Part shown: in pieces, positions 21,314-33,649 of the stretch
How the letters are laid out: each line of letters begins with the position of its first letter
How positions within the stretch are numbered: position 1 is the stretch's first letter
Assembly (NCBI RefSeq): GCF_964355755.1
Contig: NC_092680.1
Coordinates: forward strand, 16,283,001-16,347,000
Direction of reading: 5' to 3'
From: Antedon mediterranea
Lineage: Eukaryota; Echinodermata; Crinoidea; Comatulida; Antedonidae
DNA: 64,000 nt
Program-made: the position numbers and the translations under genes
The notes under the pieces: model-generated
Databases searched by the model: none
Told to the model about the DNA's origin: nothing
The model's input: only the letters and a program-made list of their open reading frames with translations

Positions 21314-24300
21314 ATGGCAGATACAATGGACTCTTACTTGAATCTACTGGCAAATGTCACGATCTTGTGTACAGTAGCCATGTTTGCTGCAGGAATGTAA
21401 GGACATTTATATAAATGATCAATAATAATAATATATTAATAGCCTCAGCTAGGCCTAAACTACTACTAGAGGCCAGGCCTACGTCTTACTCTAGCCTAGT
21501 CTTAGTTTTAGGGGCTAGGGCCTAGTACTACTAGCCTCTAGGGCTAGGCCCTAGTAGTAGGAAGGAGGCCTGGGTCTAGTAGTAGTAGCCTAGCTAGAGA
21601 TTAGGCCTACCTAGACTAGAAGAGTGTTGACAAAGTGCGAGGCAGCGAGGCATGCCAAATATTTGTGCGAGGCATCATTTTATCATTTCCAAAAGTGCGA
21701 GGCATATAGTTTACAATTTCAAAAAGGTGCGAGGCATATCTTAACGTGCTATTATGCTATATTATAGGCCTAATAATCAATCGATACAAGCGTATCTAAA
21801 TAGATTCGTGTATACACTCATCATGTTGTTTATTTTATTTTACTCACATGTCTCTCGAACATAGCAGAGTGAAAATAATATTTTGTCACACCCCTGCGCC
21901 TAGATCCGGTAGACCCGAGAGATGGAAAATCCCTCTTTACTATTTAGCAGGTAGCGGAATGATTCAGCCCTCAGCTCAGAGGATTGTGGTGCATTCCCCT
22001 CCTATAGCACGTGGTTTCAGCAGCAACGCACAGACTTCTCTCTGAGCGGCGTGCCAAAGACATTTTTGACATTCCATTCTCTAGGAACAACACGTGTACC
22101 TCTCTCGCAAATAAGGTGAACAGCGATTGCCAGGACAAGTTCAATAACTGGCGGTGAATAAAAGGTAACTGATATGCCGATCCAATAACATGCCGCAAAG
22201 AAAAAAATTGCGACAGAATTCTGGAGCGCGTGTGAAAAAAGACTTGTAATACTAGGCCTAAAATTAAACTTTAGCTAATATGCTTAGCCCTAACCTAGAT
22301 AAGAGGCCTATGTAGAAAATAATTTAATCAATTTTGATAAAATAATAATTGGTGTAATATTTAATAATGATACACTATTCCTGTTTTAGTAAGCTAGGTA
22401 TATTACGAACGATTTTTATTTATTGTTGTCCATGTACGTACTAATAAACCTGGCGCTAGTTTCCTTCGCTTGTATTTTTACTCCAAATTTGATAATCATT
22501 ACTAACTTTATCGTGTGAATACCACACCTTAGAAGTATACCTCATGAGTACTTTAATGAAAGAATCACATAAAAAGTAACAAATAAATCCTTAAATTAAT
22601 GATTTTACAGGCGTGTTTCTCGCACACTGTTCGCGAATTTCACTTGTTCAATGTTCAATATTTTTGTTTCTATGGAGCGCCAAAGAGCAACGATAATAGA
22701 GGACTAAAACTCAGTGGAATGCGTCAATTTCTCATGCATTTATTGGTGAAAAACACGTTTTATTTCAATATATTTGTTAATTTGTCAATAAAAATGTTGT
22801 AATATGTTACTGCTGATACTGTTCTGTTTTCAAAGAATAATAATCGATCCTAAATCAACATCACTACCTAGTCTAGACTTAGGACATCCTACTAAGGATA
22901 TTATGATGAATTTTTCTATTTTATTCTTTAAAAGGTTAACGAAACCGTGTACATTATCAACAGTAACATTTTTCCTTACTGACAGTGACAAAATCTATTG
23001 AAATTGTACTTGATTTTCACCAAATAATGCGTTAAATATAAATGGATTCCACAGAGTTTTTAGCCCTCTAATTAATTTTGCTCTTTTGGCGTTCCATAGA
23101 AACCAAAATATTGAACATTGAGTGTGCAAAATGCGAGAAAAACAACGTCTGTAAAATCACCAATTTAATGGATTTATTGTTACTTTTATGTGATTTTTCT
23201 TCATTAAAATAGGCCTACTAATTCTAAGCTGTGGTATTCAGGATAAAGTTGGTTAAAATACAAGGCAGGTGCAAAAGGAAACTAGCCTAGCGGGCCTAGG
23301 CCTAGGCTACTTCAATTTCGGTGATTTCCTGCCTTGCAATTTTGAGAAATGATAAAATGATGCCTCGCATTTTTTGATGATGGTAAAACGATGCCTCGCA
23401 TAAATTTCTGACTTGCCTCGCATGCCTTCCCTGCCTCGCGTGCCTCGCTGCCTCGCACTTTGTTACTACCCATCAAATAACATGCCGCAAAGAAAAAAAT
23501 TGCGACAGAATTCTGGAGCGCGTGTGAAAAAAGACTTACGTCCGACAATTGTAATACTAGGCCTAAAATTAAACTTTAGCTAATATGCTTAGCCCTAACC
23601 TAGATAAGAGGCCTATGTAGAAAATAATTTAATCAATTTTGATAAAATAATAATTGGTGTAATATTTAATAATGATACACTATTCCTGTTTTAGTAAGCT
23701 AGGTATATTACGAACGATTTTTATTTATTGTTGTCCATGTACGTACTAATAAACCTGGCGCTAGTTTCCTTCGCTTGTATTTTTACTCCAAATTTGATAA
23801 CTAACTTTATCGTGTGAATACCACACCTTAGAAGTATACCTCATACTTTAATGAAAGAATCACATAAAAAGTAACAAATAAATTCTTAAATTAATGATTT
23901 TACATGCGTGTTTCTCGCACACTGTTCGCGAATTTCACTTATTCAATGTTCAATATTTTGTTTCTATGGAGCGCCAAAAGAGCAACGATAATAGAGGACT
24001 AAAACTCAGTGGAATGCGTCAATTTCTCATGCATTTATTGGTGAAAAACACGTTTTATTTCAATATATTTGTTAATTTGTCAATAAAAATGTTGTAATAT
24101 GTTACTGCTGATACTGTTCTGTTTTCAAAGAATAATAATCGATCCTAAATCAACATCACTACCTAGTCTAGACCTAGGACATCCTACTAAGGATATTATG
24201 ATGAATTTTTCTATTTTATTCTTTAAAAGGTTAACGAAACCGTGTACATTATCAACAGTAACATTTTTCCTTATTTTCACCAAATAATGCGTTAAATATA

Positions 24301-27300
24301 AATGGATTCCACAGAGTTTTTAGCCCTCTAATTAATTTTGCTCTTTTGGCGTTCCATAGAAACCAAATTATTGAACATTGAGTGTGCGAAATGCGAGAAA
24401 AACAACGTCTGTAAAATCACCAATTTAATGGATTTATTGTTACTTTTATGTGATTTTTCTTCATTAAAGTAGGCCTACTAATTCTAAGCTGTGGTATTCA
24501 GGATAAAGTTGGTTAAAATACAAGGCAGGTGCAAAAGGAAACTAGCCTAGCGGGCCTAGGCTAAGGCCTAGGCTACTTCAATTTCGGTGATTTCCTGCCT
24601 TGCAATTTTGAGAAATGATAAAAAGATGCCTCGCATAAATTTCTGACTTGCCTCGCATGCCTTCCCTGCCTCGCGTGCCTCGCTGCCTCGCACTTTGTTA
24701 CTACCCGCTAGACCCCATGGTCTATAGGCCTACTGTAGCTCTTCTAGTCTAGGCATATTATTATATTATATGGCTATGCGATACTATATTATAGTATAAT
24801 CTACCTTATCTAGGCTCTAGATAGATTATAGTATCGCATACTAGATTACTAGTAGAGCCGAGCTAGGTCCTCGCTAGGCTCTACTAAGACTAAGAGCCTA
24901 GGCTAGGTAGATTATTATAGGCTAGCCTAGGCCTACCCTAGTACTCCTAGTTAGGATATTTATTTTCCGTCACATTCAACACTAACAGGGTTCTAAATGA
25001 GAATGGATAGATAATGTATTTCTTTAAAAAAAATGTATTTTATTTTATTTATTTATAAGTTGAACAGGGCTGTCGAGGTAAAGCAAAAGTTTAAAAAACT
25101 GGCATTAAAAGATGTGCTAACCAAACCTTTAAAATTATGACAACTGCACAAGCCAAGTGATACTATATAACAGTGCTCCCTTTCCTAAAGCCTACTTCTA
25201 AAATCCTATATTTACCACTCACTGGTAACCTTAAATCTGTACTGTACAATACAATATAATTACCAGTTATATTTTTTTTTCAGCCCATCATGTTTAGCCA
25301 TTTTCAAAACTGGAAGTACACAGAATGTTCCTTACCTCCCATTTTTGATGACTTTAGTAAAGTAAGTATCTTCATTCATTCATTGTTTTGGTTTTATTTT
25401 TATATGAATTTTAAATTCATCCAAATCAACATTTTTACAAAATAAGAATATTATGATATATATTGGTAATTTAATTTTGTTTTCAGCAATATTTTGTGGT
25501 TCTACTATGGTATATTAAAGAACGATTCAACACTCCTAGTAGTAAATGGCATTGGTGGATGTTTACAAATTATTTACATTGCAGTGTACCTGTATTTTGC
25601 TCTGAGCAGAGTAAGTAAACTTCTCTAAACTAAAAAGTGCAGAACTTCATGTATTGTGCCATAACTTTTGCATTATATAATTTGCAGATCTGCTAATTAT
25701 GACTTATTATAATTGAAGTAGATTGTCTTTCAGCTTAAGTCTATGAACAAAGGAAACAATCGAGACAATCCTGGTTTCAAGAATCAAATTTGGTTTGCAA
25801 AAAATATCTTAAATGTCAATGATTTTGTCAGTTTCCAAAATAACCTACGGAAATATGTTTTGTCATAAATCTTTGATGACAAATCTTTTTTTTTGTTGAT
25901 AGATAAGTCTTTCATCTAAGCACTTTTTGATATCAAATTATTTAAAGCTCTGTCTACACTATCAAACTAGTTTTATGTGCCAAAATATGGTAGTGAAATG
26001 CCCAAATATGGTATGAATTTGAGAACACTGACTGACACTCCAGTTTACTTTACCTTTTTGCTATAATTGATGTTGTTGCTTAACCTTGTCTTACAGGTAA
26101 AAGAGATGCGCCAGTCACTATTTGCAATGTGTTTTATGTCGGCTCTGTGGTTTCTGCTACAAAACTATGTCGTTGAACCAAAGATAATTGAGGATCGTCT
26201 TGGGTTGACAGCCAGTACTATAACTGTACTCATGTATGCCTCACCGCTTGCAGAAATTGTAAGATTTGTTATCAATTCCTCTAGATAATTGCTATTGTAT
26301 TATTCTACAGTATTCCACTGCTGTTTACAGTCGGTACCTGCATCCCAGGTGTTATGTGTCCTTTGGTGCTTTTCCAGAGTTTGAAGAACGGATTGAATTT
26401 GACTGTTCAACACCAGAGTTAATTGTTTAAAACTTCAGTGTCCAATGATTTATTATATATATGTCGATATCTTTATTTCAATTTCAAAAAACATCAAAAC
26501 GATTCAAAGGGAAAAGATGGAGGATTTGTAAAAGGCCTTCAATTTATTAAAACCATCAATTACAAACAATTTAAAAAAATCTACCAAAAAAAAAACATCA
26601 AAAGAAGCAGCTAATTTGAAAAATTTTCGCAATGAGTGACGGTGGAAGTAAATAGTGAAAAGCCAAGAGAATCAAAAGATGGGATGAAACGATTAAGAAT
26701 TGAACACTACTTTATGGTTCTTGTAGAAATACTGAGAGAAAACATCTCAATATCTAATGTATAATTACATAATTTAAGGAGATTTTATTTTACATTTTTA
26801 CTTACTTAGGCTGAGGTTATTAGAAGGAAAAATAGCGCTAGTATATCTCTAGCATTAACAATCACATCATTAGCTACATCAACTCTATGGTTTCTTTACG
26901 GGTTATTGATAAGTGACCTTTATATTCAGGTGAGTATCAAATATTACAAATCTAACCATAAAATATCCTTATGGCACTAGCCTATAGCCAACACTTCAAA
27001 GTTTGATATACACTCCATGTTCTATGTTAATTAAATCTCACACACTGGATATGAATTTGTGTTTAATTCAATTCCTTCCGTTATTCAAGTTTCACAAATT
27101 AAACATCATGGTTTATCCTCATTTCATTCAATCAATTTTTGCTTTATTAATTCAACAAAATTACATTATGGTTATTTTTTTTAATTTTCTTTTTGCATTT
27201 TTTTTGGGAACAGAATAATTTTCGAATAAAATGAATGGTCATTGTATGCATTACATTTTACATGCATTCTTTTAACATACTGTAGCATGGTGATCTTTTA

Positions 27301-27441
27301 GAGTTCTTTGTTCTATATTTTGTATTCATTTTCTTCTGACAGGTTCCAAATTTTCTAGGCATCCCAAGCTGCTTAATAAGACTGGTTTTGATTTACAAGT
27401 ACACAGGTTCTACTAACCAGTATGTGGCTAACTTGTCTTAA
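21314..27441 (+). CDS. SLC50A1: SWEET sugar transporter (SLC50A1), 221 aa, six coding exons
   Basis: Exons 21314-21396, 25284-25361, 25487-25610, 26097-26258, 26810-26929 and 27343-27441 (TAA), all GT-AG and in phase. The product is 221 aa, like human SWEET1. SWEETs are seven-helix facilitators that move mono- or disaccharides across plasma and Golgi membranes. The first MtN3/saliva triple-helix repeat is residues 1-95: AAGI PSCLAIFKTGST, then VPYLPFLMTLVNNILWFYYG with the conserved Pro and Asn-Trp-like region, and GGCLQIIYIAVYLYF. The linker helix and second repeat follow, with TVLMYASPLAEI, SISLALTITSLATSTLWFLYG and VPNFLGIPSCLIRL. The start ATG has good context (ACGATGG). Two other terminal exons could replace the last exon (29212-29301 and 33171-33260). 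Intron 1 holds a 3-kb foldback composite. Confidence 0.95.
21630..24701. mobile_element. Composite foldback element in SLC50A1 intron 1, with internal direct duplication
   Basis: The outer ends are inverted CAAAGTGCGAGGCAGCGAGG (21631) and CCTCGCTGCCTCGCACTTTG (to 24699), extended by further GCGAGGCAT words. A 1.2-1.3 kb block is present twice in direct order (about 22183-23470 and 23475-24701). Each block contains a long inverted repeat of about 200 bp per arm, from GCTAGTTTCCTTCGC to GGAAACTAGC, with the shared words TGGAGCGCCA and TGGCGTTCCA. No open frame with family signal. Confidence 0.8.
25949..26030. mobile_element. MITE fragment in SLC50A1 intron 3
   Basis: CTGTCTACACTATCAAACTA then GCCAAAATATGGTAGTGA, matching the family at 1407-1573. 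Confidence 0.6.
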
Positions 27442-27549
27442 TATTATTTCTTTTTACCATTAATATTGAATTTTGACAAAATTTAGAAAGAAAACTTAAT
27501 GTCATATCAACATGATTACTTACTGCTAAAGAATTGTTACCCTAGTAGC

Positions 27550-27957
27550 ACCCTAGTTATATAACCAGTACAGTACCAATGTCACTACCCACACAGTTAC
27601 AATTCCAATACTGCCATCTACAGTGTTAACACTGCCACCACCCAAACTATACTGCATTACACCAGCTACAGACCATGCCATTACCAAGCTAAAACATTCT
27701 AGTACAGTGTCACTACCTACAAATCTACAGTGTAATCTATAGTGTCAACACTCCACCACCCTAAGTACACTGCTATTACCCCAGCAGCTACAGCACCAGT
27801 ACACCAGCTAAAGAATTGTTACCCTAGTTACAATGCCAGTACAGTGTCACTACCCACAAATCTACAGTTCTACTACTGCCAAGTGTCAACACTGCCACCA
27901 CCCAAACTACTGTACAGCGACATTGCTGAAACTACAGTGAGTACACTCCCCCAGCTA
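27550..27957. repeat. Low-complexity ACAGTGTCACTACC-like tract
   Basis: Loose repeats of CACTACC, ACAGTGT and CCAGCTA without a fixed period, leading into the minisatellite that follows. Confidence 0.6.
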
Positions 27958-28310
27958 AAGTATCACCATTGGCGTACCCCAGCTATTGTATCACCATTGG
28001 CGTACCCCAGCTATTGTATCACCATTAGCGTACCCCAGCTATTGTATCACCATTACCGTACCCCAGCTATTGTATCACCATTACCGTACCCCAGCTATTG
28101 TATCACCATTACCGTACCCCAGCTATTGTATCACCATTACCGTACCCCAGCTATTGTATCACCATTACCGTACCCCAGCTATTTTATCACCATTGGCGTA
28201 CCCCAGCTATTGTATCACCATTACCATACCCCAGCTATTGTATCACCATTACCGTACCCCAGCTATTGTATCACCATTGGCGTACCCCAGCTACGGTGTC
28301 ACCATTGTCC
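27958..28310. repeat. 28-bp minisatellite, about 12 copies
   Basis: Unit GTACCCCAGCTATTGTATCA plus CCATTACC (or CCATTGGC). Because 28 is not a multiple of three, all three + frames stay open and give overlapping spurious ORFs. Confidence 0.95.
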
Positions 28311-29211
28311 AAAGTTCAGTGCTGTATAAACACCCACAATGCCACCACAGTACCACCACAGTACCACTATAGTACCATCTGCACTGTCAACAGTACCGCC
28401 ACACCCAAGTCATCTCATTTATTTAGTCAGAACCATACAATAAAATACAAAAGTACATAACAACTTAAATTTCAAAGTTGGCCAAGGAAGACAAACTAAA
28501 TTACTGTAGCCTGCTGGCCAGGCAGTTCAAACTAAGAAATTCAAACAATAAAACAGTACCCAAGTTACTCAGTAAGGTGTATCAGAAGTTGATATTTCAA
28601 TTTGCTTTACTCTTGTGCATTCAAAAATTAATATATTACAGTACTATTTATTTCATAATACCCTTCTTACAATACCTGACATAACATTTTCTTCACAAAT
28701 CATCCTATACATTTTTATTTACTGTCATGATAATATGATCATCATTTTAGCTAGATATTATCAAATTCTGGATTATGAATGATGATTGATTTCTTGGAAT
28801 TAATGCATGTCTTTCGTATATAATTATAAAAAAGTTGAGGAAGAGTCATTGCACATGATACATGTATTAGAATTAATTTTTTAAGATTATCAAATCTTTA
28901 CTCTTTACAGTATTTAATGTTTTTCAAAATCAAAATTCCAACTTTTAAGGATACTTCCGAGTTTCAATTTTCTATTGTTTATTATAATGTATAAAACTCT
29001 ACAACATTTATTGTAACCCCAACATATTTTACAATAACTTTGAAGCAGAAGGAGCATCATGAAAAAAGTTGGTGATGCTCTACTTTTTTCTAGTGTTAAA
29101 AGATAAGAAATTTACCAAAATAAATATAAATATATAAATAAGTGGGCATTCTTACATTTTTGTTCAAGTATTTCTGTTTATTAAACAACATTTTTTCATT
29201 CATTTTTATAG

Positions 29212-29301
29212 ATACCAAACTTACCAGGCATAGTTTCATCAAGTATTCGCTTGGTCATTTTACATTTGTATCCAAATGATCTGAAAGAGAAGATTTCTTA
29301 G
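29212..29301 (+). CDS. SLC50A1: Alternative terminal exon 6' of SLC50A1 (29 codons plus stop)
   Basis: After TTTTTATAG the frame (phase 0, as needed after exon 5 ending 26929) reads IPNLPGIVSSSIRLVI and ends KEKIS then TAG. It aligns with the same part of SWEET helix 7 as exon 6 (VPNFLGIPSCLIRLVL) and with the NFPGIV...IRF region of human SWEET1, more closely than exon 6 does in the Gly-Ile-Val part. It would give a 218-aa isoform with a different tail. AATAAA follows at 29382. Confidence 0.8.
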   Translation: MPNLPGIVSSSIRLVILHLYPNDLKEKIS

Positions 29302-29381
29302 GCACAAAACAGTGCTATTTCTATTTAGGAATTGTGCTCAAGAGTGATTGTATTTTTATTTTTTATGAGGCAATCTCTTGA

Positions 29382-29387
29382 AATAAA
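29382..29387 (+). promoter_or_regulatory. Poly(A) signal AATAAA for terminal exon 6'
   Basis: Canonical hexamer 80 bp after the exon 6' stop; preserved in the duplicated copy at 33341. Confidence 0.6.
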
Positions 29388-31079
29388 GTTCCTATTTTCG
29401 TATTTTTAAAACTATTTATTGAACTTAAAGTAAATACAAGTTATACAATTTAGTTAGTTTACACACAATTGAGACTGATAGAAAGATATTCCCCATCAGC
29501 CTAAGATGTTTTTTCTTAATGAATTTTCAGGCTTGAAACTAATGGAATAGAAAATATATTTTAAATTACAAAAGATGTACTGTATTGTACACCAAAAACA
29601 TACAAATGAAGATTATTAAAATCAGACTTTGAATAGGCCATTTTGCAGTTTAAATAAAGTTATTCACTTCCGTAGTTAAAAATCAACAAATATAATGATT
29701 TCACTTATAAACCAAAATATATGGTTCATTGTCTTTTCGGATCCAATTTCTGGTCAATGTGAATAATTTTTAATTTTGTTCAACAAAGAAAAATAAGATA
29801 AAGTAATTTTCAAGGGATAGGGGAGGCAATTATCTAATAACTTCTGATGCTACAAACTTTTATTTTATTTACTCTCTATTTTTAAAACATATAAGAGTAA
29901 ATACTGATATAATTACTATACTACTGATGAACCTTTTACTATGAGAATAAATATAATTGTTAATTGAAAACCCATTGACATTTTTTCTTTCTCCAACCCG
30001 GAGGTTGAGCTAATTTATATTTATTTTAATATCTTTGAAATGTCTAACCAGTTTGGATTGACGTATTATTATGCATTTATTTTCGACTACGCGGCCAATC
30101 TCTTACCAATTTATATGATGCAATATTGTGTCTACATCTATCCTAGATTATAAATTGTGAGTGAGTAAATTCTTGTCATTTTATTGGAGCAGTGGTTCTT
30201 GAAATAGAGGTGGGGTGTGGGGAGAAAATTGAAATTAGTGTCCTTTCTTTTGCAATACATTTAGCAAAATTTAGGGGGAATAACTTCCATTGAACTCAGA
30301 TGCGGACCAGGGGTGTTGCCCACATATAGAAGGATCGGCCCTTGGGTTAATTGGGGAAAATCCATTAAAGATCATCTATTAAACTGAATACAAATGTATA
30401 TCTTAGAACAATTTGCTCCTAGTTTGAATTCTCTCCGACCTTCTTCCGTTACTAGCGAAAGAGGTCAAAGGTCAAAATTGCTAAAAATAGGGTTCACGGT
30501 CAATTTTACAAAACAATTTCTCTTAGAGATAATATAAATATATACATTGTGAACAATTTGACACCAAAATTATCTCACTACGTCCAGTATTTCCAGAGAT
30601 ATATAATGTTTTATGACAATAGTGGCAATTTTGTTTATGCTAATTATGCAAATTGCTCAATAGGAGATGTATCTCTCTCCTGATGAGAGTAATTGATTGA
30701 AATCTATATTTATTGGTACTTAAAATAACTATTTTACCATTGATAATTTATCGTATATTATGAAGTTTGCGGTATCAAGGAACAAAATATAGAAAACAAA
30801 GAACTAAAACATATTCTAATAATAATAATCAAGTTAAACAACAAAGAATAAGCAAAAAACAACGGACAATTTGGGAAATCAAAGATAACACGTACGTACG
30901 TACTATTATTATAAAGTTATTACGAACATGACTCTACATAGGAATATTTGGACACAATGGCTTCTAATCCTTTCAAAGTCATAACTCTTTCAATATTAAT
31001 TATAATAATGGCTCTGCTCGCGTGTCATCATGAGTACTGCCCTCAAACGGCGAAAATTAGTTAGTATTTTTTTGCAAAT

Positions 31080-32125
31080 GTCCTTTTCATTATTGAGAAT
31101 TACTTGTTAGATAATACGGACTTTGAGGGGGTAAATCTTATGTTTAAATTACGATCAAATACTGTCCCGCTTGAAGGTAGAATATTTAATTGGACACCAG
31201 AATAAATGGTTTGTGTAAACTTTGTAGTGATAATTGTAAAGAAAATATCAGACACTTTTTATTTGAATGTCCTGCGTTCAATGAGATAAGGACCGATGAA
31301 AATACAAAGTTAAAGTTACAACTGCAATCATTTGATTATAATGAAAGTTGAGAGTTATTCATTAATGGGAACTCTGATGTTAAATTACATCTTACTCTGG
31401 GAAGTGATAATTATCTCTTCAGCAAGGAAGTTATGAATATTCTTGATAGGTTTTGTAAAGCATATGTTAAAGATTATGGAAAAAGCGCTCACAATTAATT
31501 AATCCAAAAAATACATAAATCAAGAGGCGCCTGGTTCTGTATTGCAGTGTCAATTTGTAATAGTAAAATTAGGTTTAGTTTTTTAGATAACTAATTATTT
31601 AAAAGTGTCTGTTAATTGTTTTCGTCATAATAATTCTTTTACTTTTGCCTAGTTATATTTGTATAAACAGTTACTGTAAATACAATAGTATGCATATTAA
31701 CAGTTATGGTATAAGTGGTTGCATAAACAATTATACTGGTTCTAATCTAATTTTCTGTTTGTTAACACTGGTTATTATATTTTTCCTATTGTAATTATGA
31801 AGAAAAAAATGTTGTTGTATTTATATTTCCGTCATGTTGTACGTAAGGAGTGGGGTGATTAGTGATTGGTTTTGTAGATTAAGAGTAATCAGGTACTGTA
31901 TTTAAATTATATGTTGTACTTGTTATTTTTGGAGAAGAGGAGGGAGGGGAATGAATTGGTTTTATTACATGTTACCGTATGTAGTTTAAGTAAGATTACC
32001 TATGTTTTTTGTCTATTTTTGTGCTTTCTTATATATATTTTTTGTTAGACGCACCTTCAAAATGTGAAGTATGCCACTGTTACAAAAGTGAAGTTCCGAA
32101 ATAATATATTATTATTATTATTGAG
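31080..32125 (+). pseudogene. Non-LTR retrotransposon 3' fragment (LINE) with ATT tail
   Basis: Translation with one frameshift and stops gives NGLCKLCS, then ENIRHFLFECPAFNEIR: the CxxC...H...C zinc-knuckle end typical of several LINE clades. A noncoding 3' region follows and ends in (ATT)n at about 32105-32125. Upstream RT is missing. Confidence 0.75.
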
Positions 32126-32670
32126 CTTGTCCTTTGATTGTTGAGTTTGTCCGTTGATTGTTCGACTTGTCCTTTGATTGTGCGACTTTTCCTTTGATTG
32201 TTCGACTTGTCCTTTGATTGTTCGACTTGTCCTTTGATTGTGCGACTTGTCCTTTGAATGATGAGCTTGTCTTTTGATTGTTCGACTTGTCCCTTGATTG
32301 TTCGACTTGTCCTTTGATTATTCGACTTGTCCTTTGATTGTTCGACTTGTCCTTTGATTGTTCGACTTGTCCTTTGATTGTGCGACTTTTCCTTTGATTG
32401 TTCGACTTGTCTTTTGATTGTTCGACTTGTCCCTTGATTGTTCGACTTGTCCTTTGATTATTCGACTTGTCCTTTGATTGTTCGACTTGTCCTTTGATTG
32501 TTCGACGACTTGTCCTTTGATTGTTCGACTTTTCCTTTGATTGTTCGACGACTTGTCCCTTGATTGTTCGACTTGTCCTTCGATTGTTCGACTTGTTCTT
32601 TGATTGTTCGACTTGTCATTTGATTGTTCGACTTGTTCTTTGATTGTTCGACTTGTCATTTGATTTCCCA
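32121..32670. repeat. 20-bp minisatellite, about 27 copies
   Basis: Unit TTGTTCGACTTGTCCTTTGA with variants. Three units make 60 bp, so a - strand frame translates as a 20-residue repeat; I regard that as an artefact. Confidence 0.95.
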
Positions 32671-32689
32671 AATTGTCCATTGTTTTTTC

Positions 32690-33110
32690 CTTATTCTTTG
32701 TTTTTTAACTTAACTATTATTAGAATATGTTTTAGTTCTTTGTTTTCTATATTTGTTTTCGTTGATTTTTATTTTCCTTTGTAGTTCTTTAGTATGTTCG
32801 TTGATTTTTGAAAATGATCGTTGTTTTTTAGTTTGTTCGTTGATTTTTTTAAAACGTTAGTTGTTTTTTACATAATTCTTTGTTTTACTATTATGGCCCT
32901 AATGGCCGTCCATAGATATGTCAAAAAACTAAGGAACGTTTTCAAAAATCAACGAACAAACTAAAAAAACAATGAAACGTTTTAAAGAATCAACGAACAT
33001 AAACTCAAAAAACTACAAAGGAAAATAAAAATCCAGGAACAAAATATAGAAAACGAAGAACTAAAACATATTCTAATAATAGTCAAGTTAAACAACAAAG
33101 AATAAGCAAA
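32690..33110. repeat. Inverted repeat around 32880-32920
   Basis: Words such as TTAGTTCTTTGTTTTCTATA (32730) reappear inverted at 33040-33100, together with GTTCGTTGATTTT / AAAATCAACGAAC. The arms lie either side of about 32900. The 33040-33110 arm also occurs at 30780-30860. Confidence 0.7.
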
Positions 33111-33170
33111 AAACATTTTTGTTCAAGTATTTCTGTTTATTAAACAACATTTTTTCATTCATTTTTATAG

Positions 33171-33260
33171 ATACTAAACTTACCAGGCATAGTTTCATCA
33201 AGTATTCGCTTGGTCATTTTAGATTTGTATCCAAATGATCTGAAAGAGAAGATTTCTTAG
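33171..33260 (+). CDS. SLC50A1: Duplicated alternative terminal exon 6'' of SLC50A1
   Basis: Same acceptor, length and stop as 29212-29301. It keeps the frame but changes Pro to Leu (ILNLPGIV) and His to Asp (LVILDLYP). Splicing from exon 5 across 6.2 kb would be needed. It may be functional or simply a recent copy on its way to decay. Confidence 0.55.
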   Translation: MLNLPGIVSSSIRLVILDLYPNDLKEKIS

Positions 33261-33340
33261 GCACAAAACAGTGCTATTTCTATTTAGGAATTGTGCTCAA
33301 GAGTGATTGTATTTTTATTTTTTATGAGGCAATCTATTGA

Positions 33341-33346
33341 AATAAA
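33341..33346 (+). promoter_or_regulatory. Poly(A) signal AATAAA for terminal exon 6''
   Basis: Preserved copy of the signal at 29382. Confidence 0.5.
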
Positions 33347-33649
33347 GTTCCTATTTTTGTATTTTTAAAACTATTTATTGAACTTTGTAAACACAAGTTA
33401 TACAATTTAGTTAGTTTACAAACAATTGAGACTGATAGAAAGATATTCCCCATCAGCCTAAGATGTTTTGTCTTAATGAATTTCCAGGCTTGAAACTAAT
33501 GGAATAGAAAATATATTTTAAATTACAAAAGATGTACTGTATTGTACACCAAAAACATACAAATGAAGATTATTAAAATCAGACTTTGAATAGGCCATTT
33601 TGCAGTTTAAATAAAGTTATTCAATTCCGTAGTTAAAAATCCACAAATA

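Larger units (their letters stand above)
29153..30776 (+). repeat. Segmental duplication, left copy (includes a SLC50A1 terminal exon)
   Basis: Collinear and about 95% alike by eye with 33113-35474, starting at ACATTTTTGTTCAAG and ending near TATTATGAAGTTTGC. It contains the terminal exon and poly(A) signal. The right copy has extra insertions (33650-34243, 35251-35359). Confidence 0.92.

Noticed and set aside
27742-28460. Three overlapping + frames of 120-195 codons with YHHYRTPAIV-type repeats
   Set aside because: Products of a 28-bp minisatellite that is open in all frames.
32318-32680. 120-codon - strand frame with repeated SRTIKGQVE
   Set aside because: Translation of a 20-bp minisatellite; no start context or neighbours.
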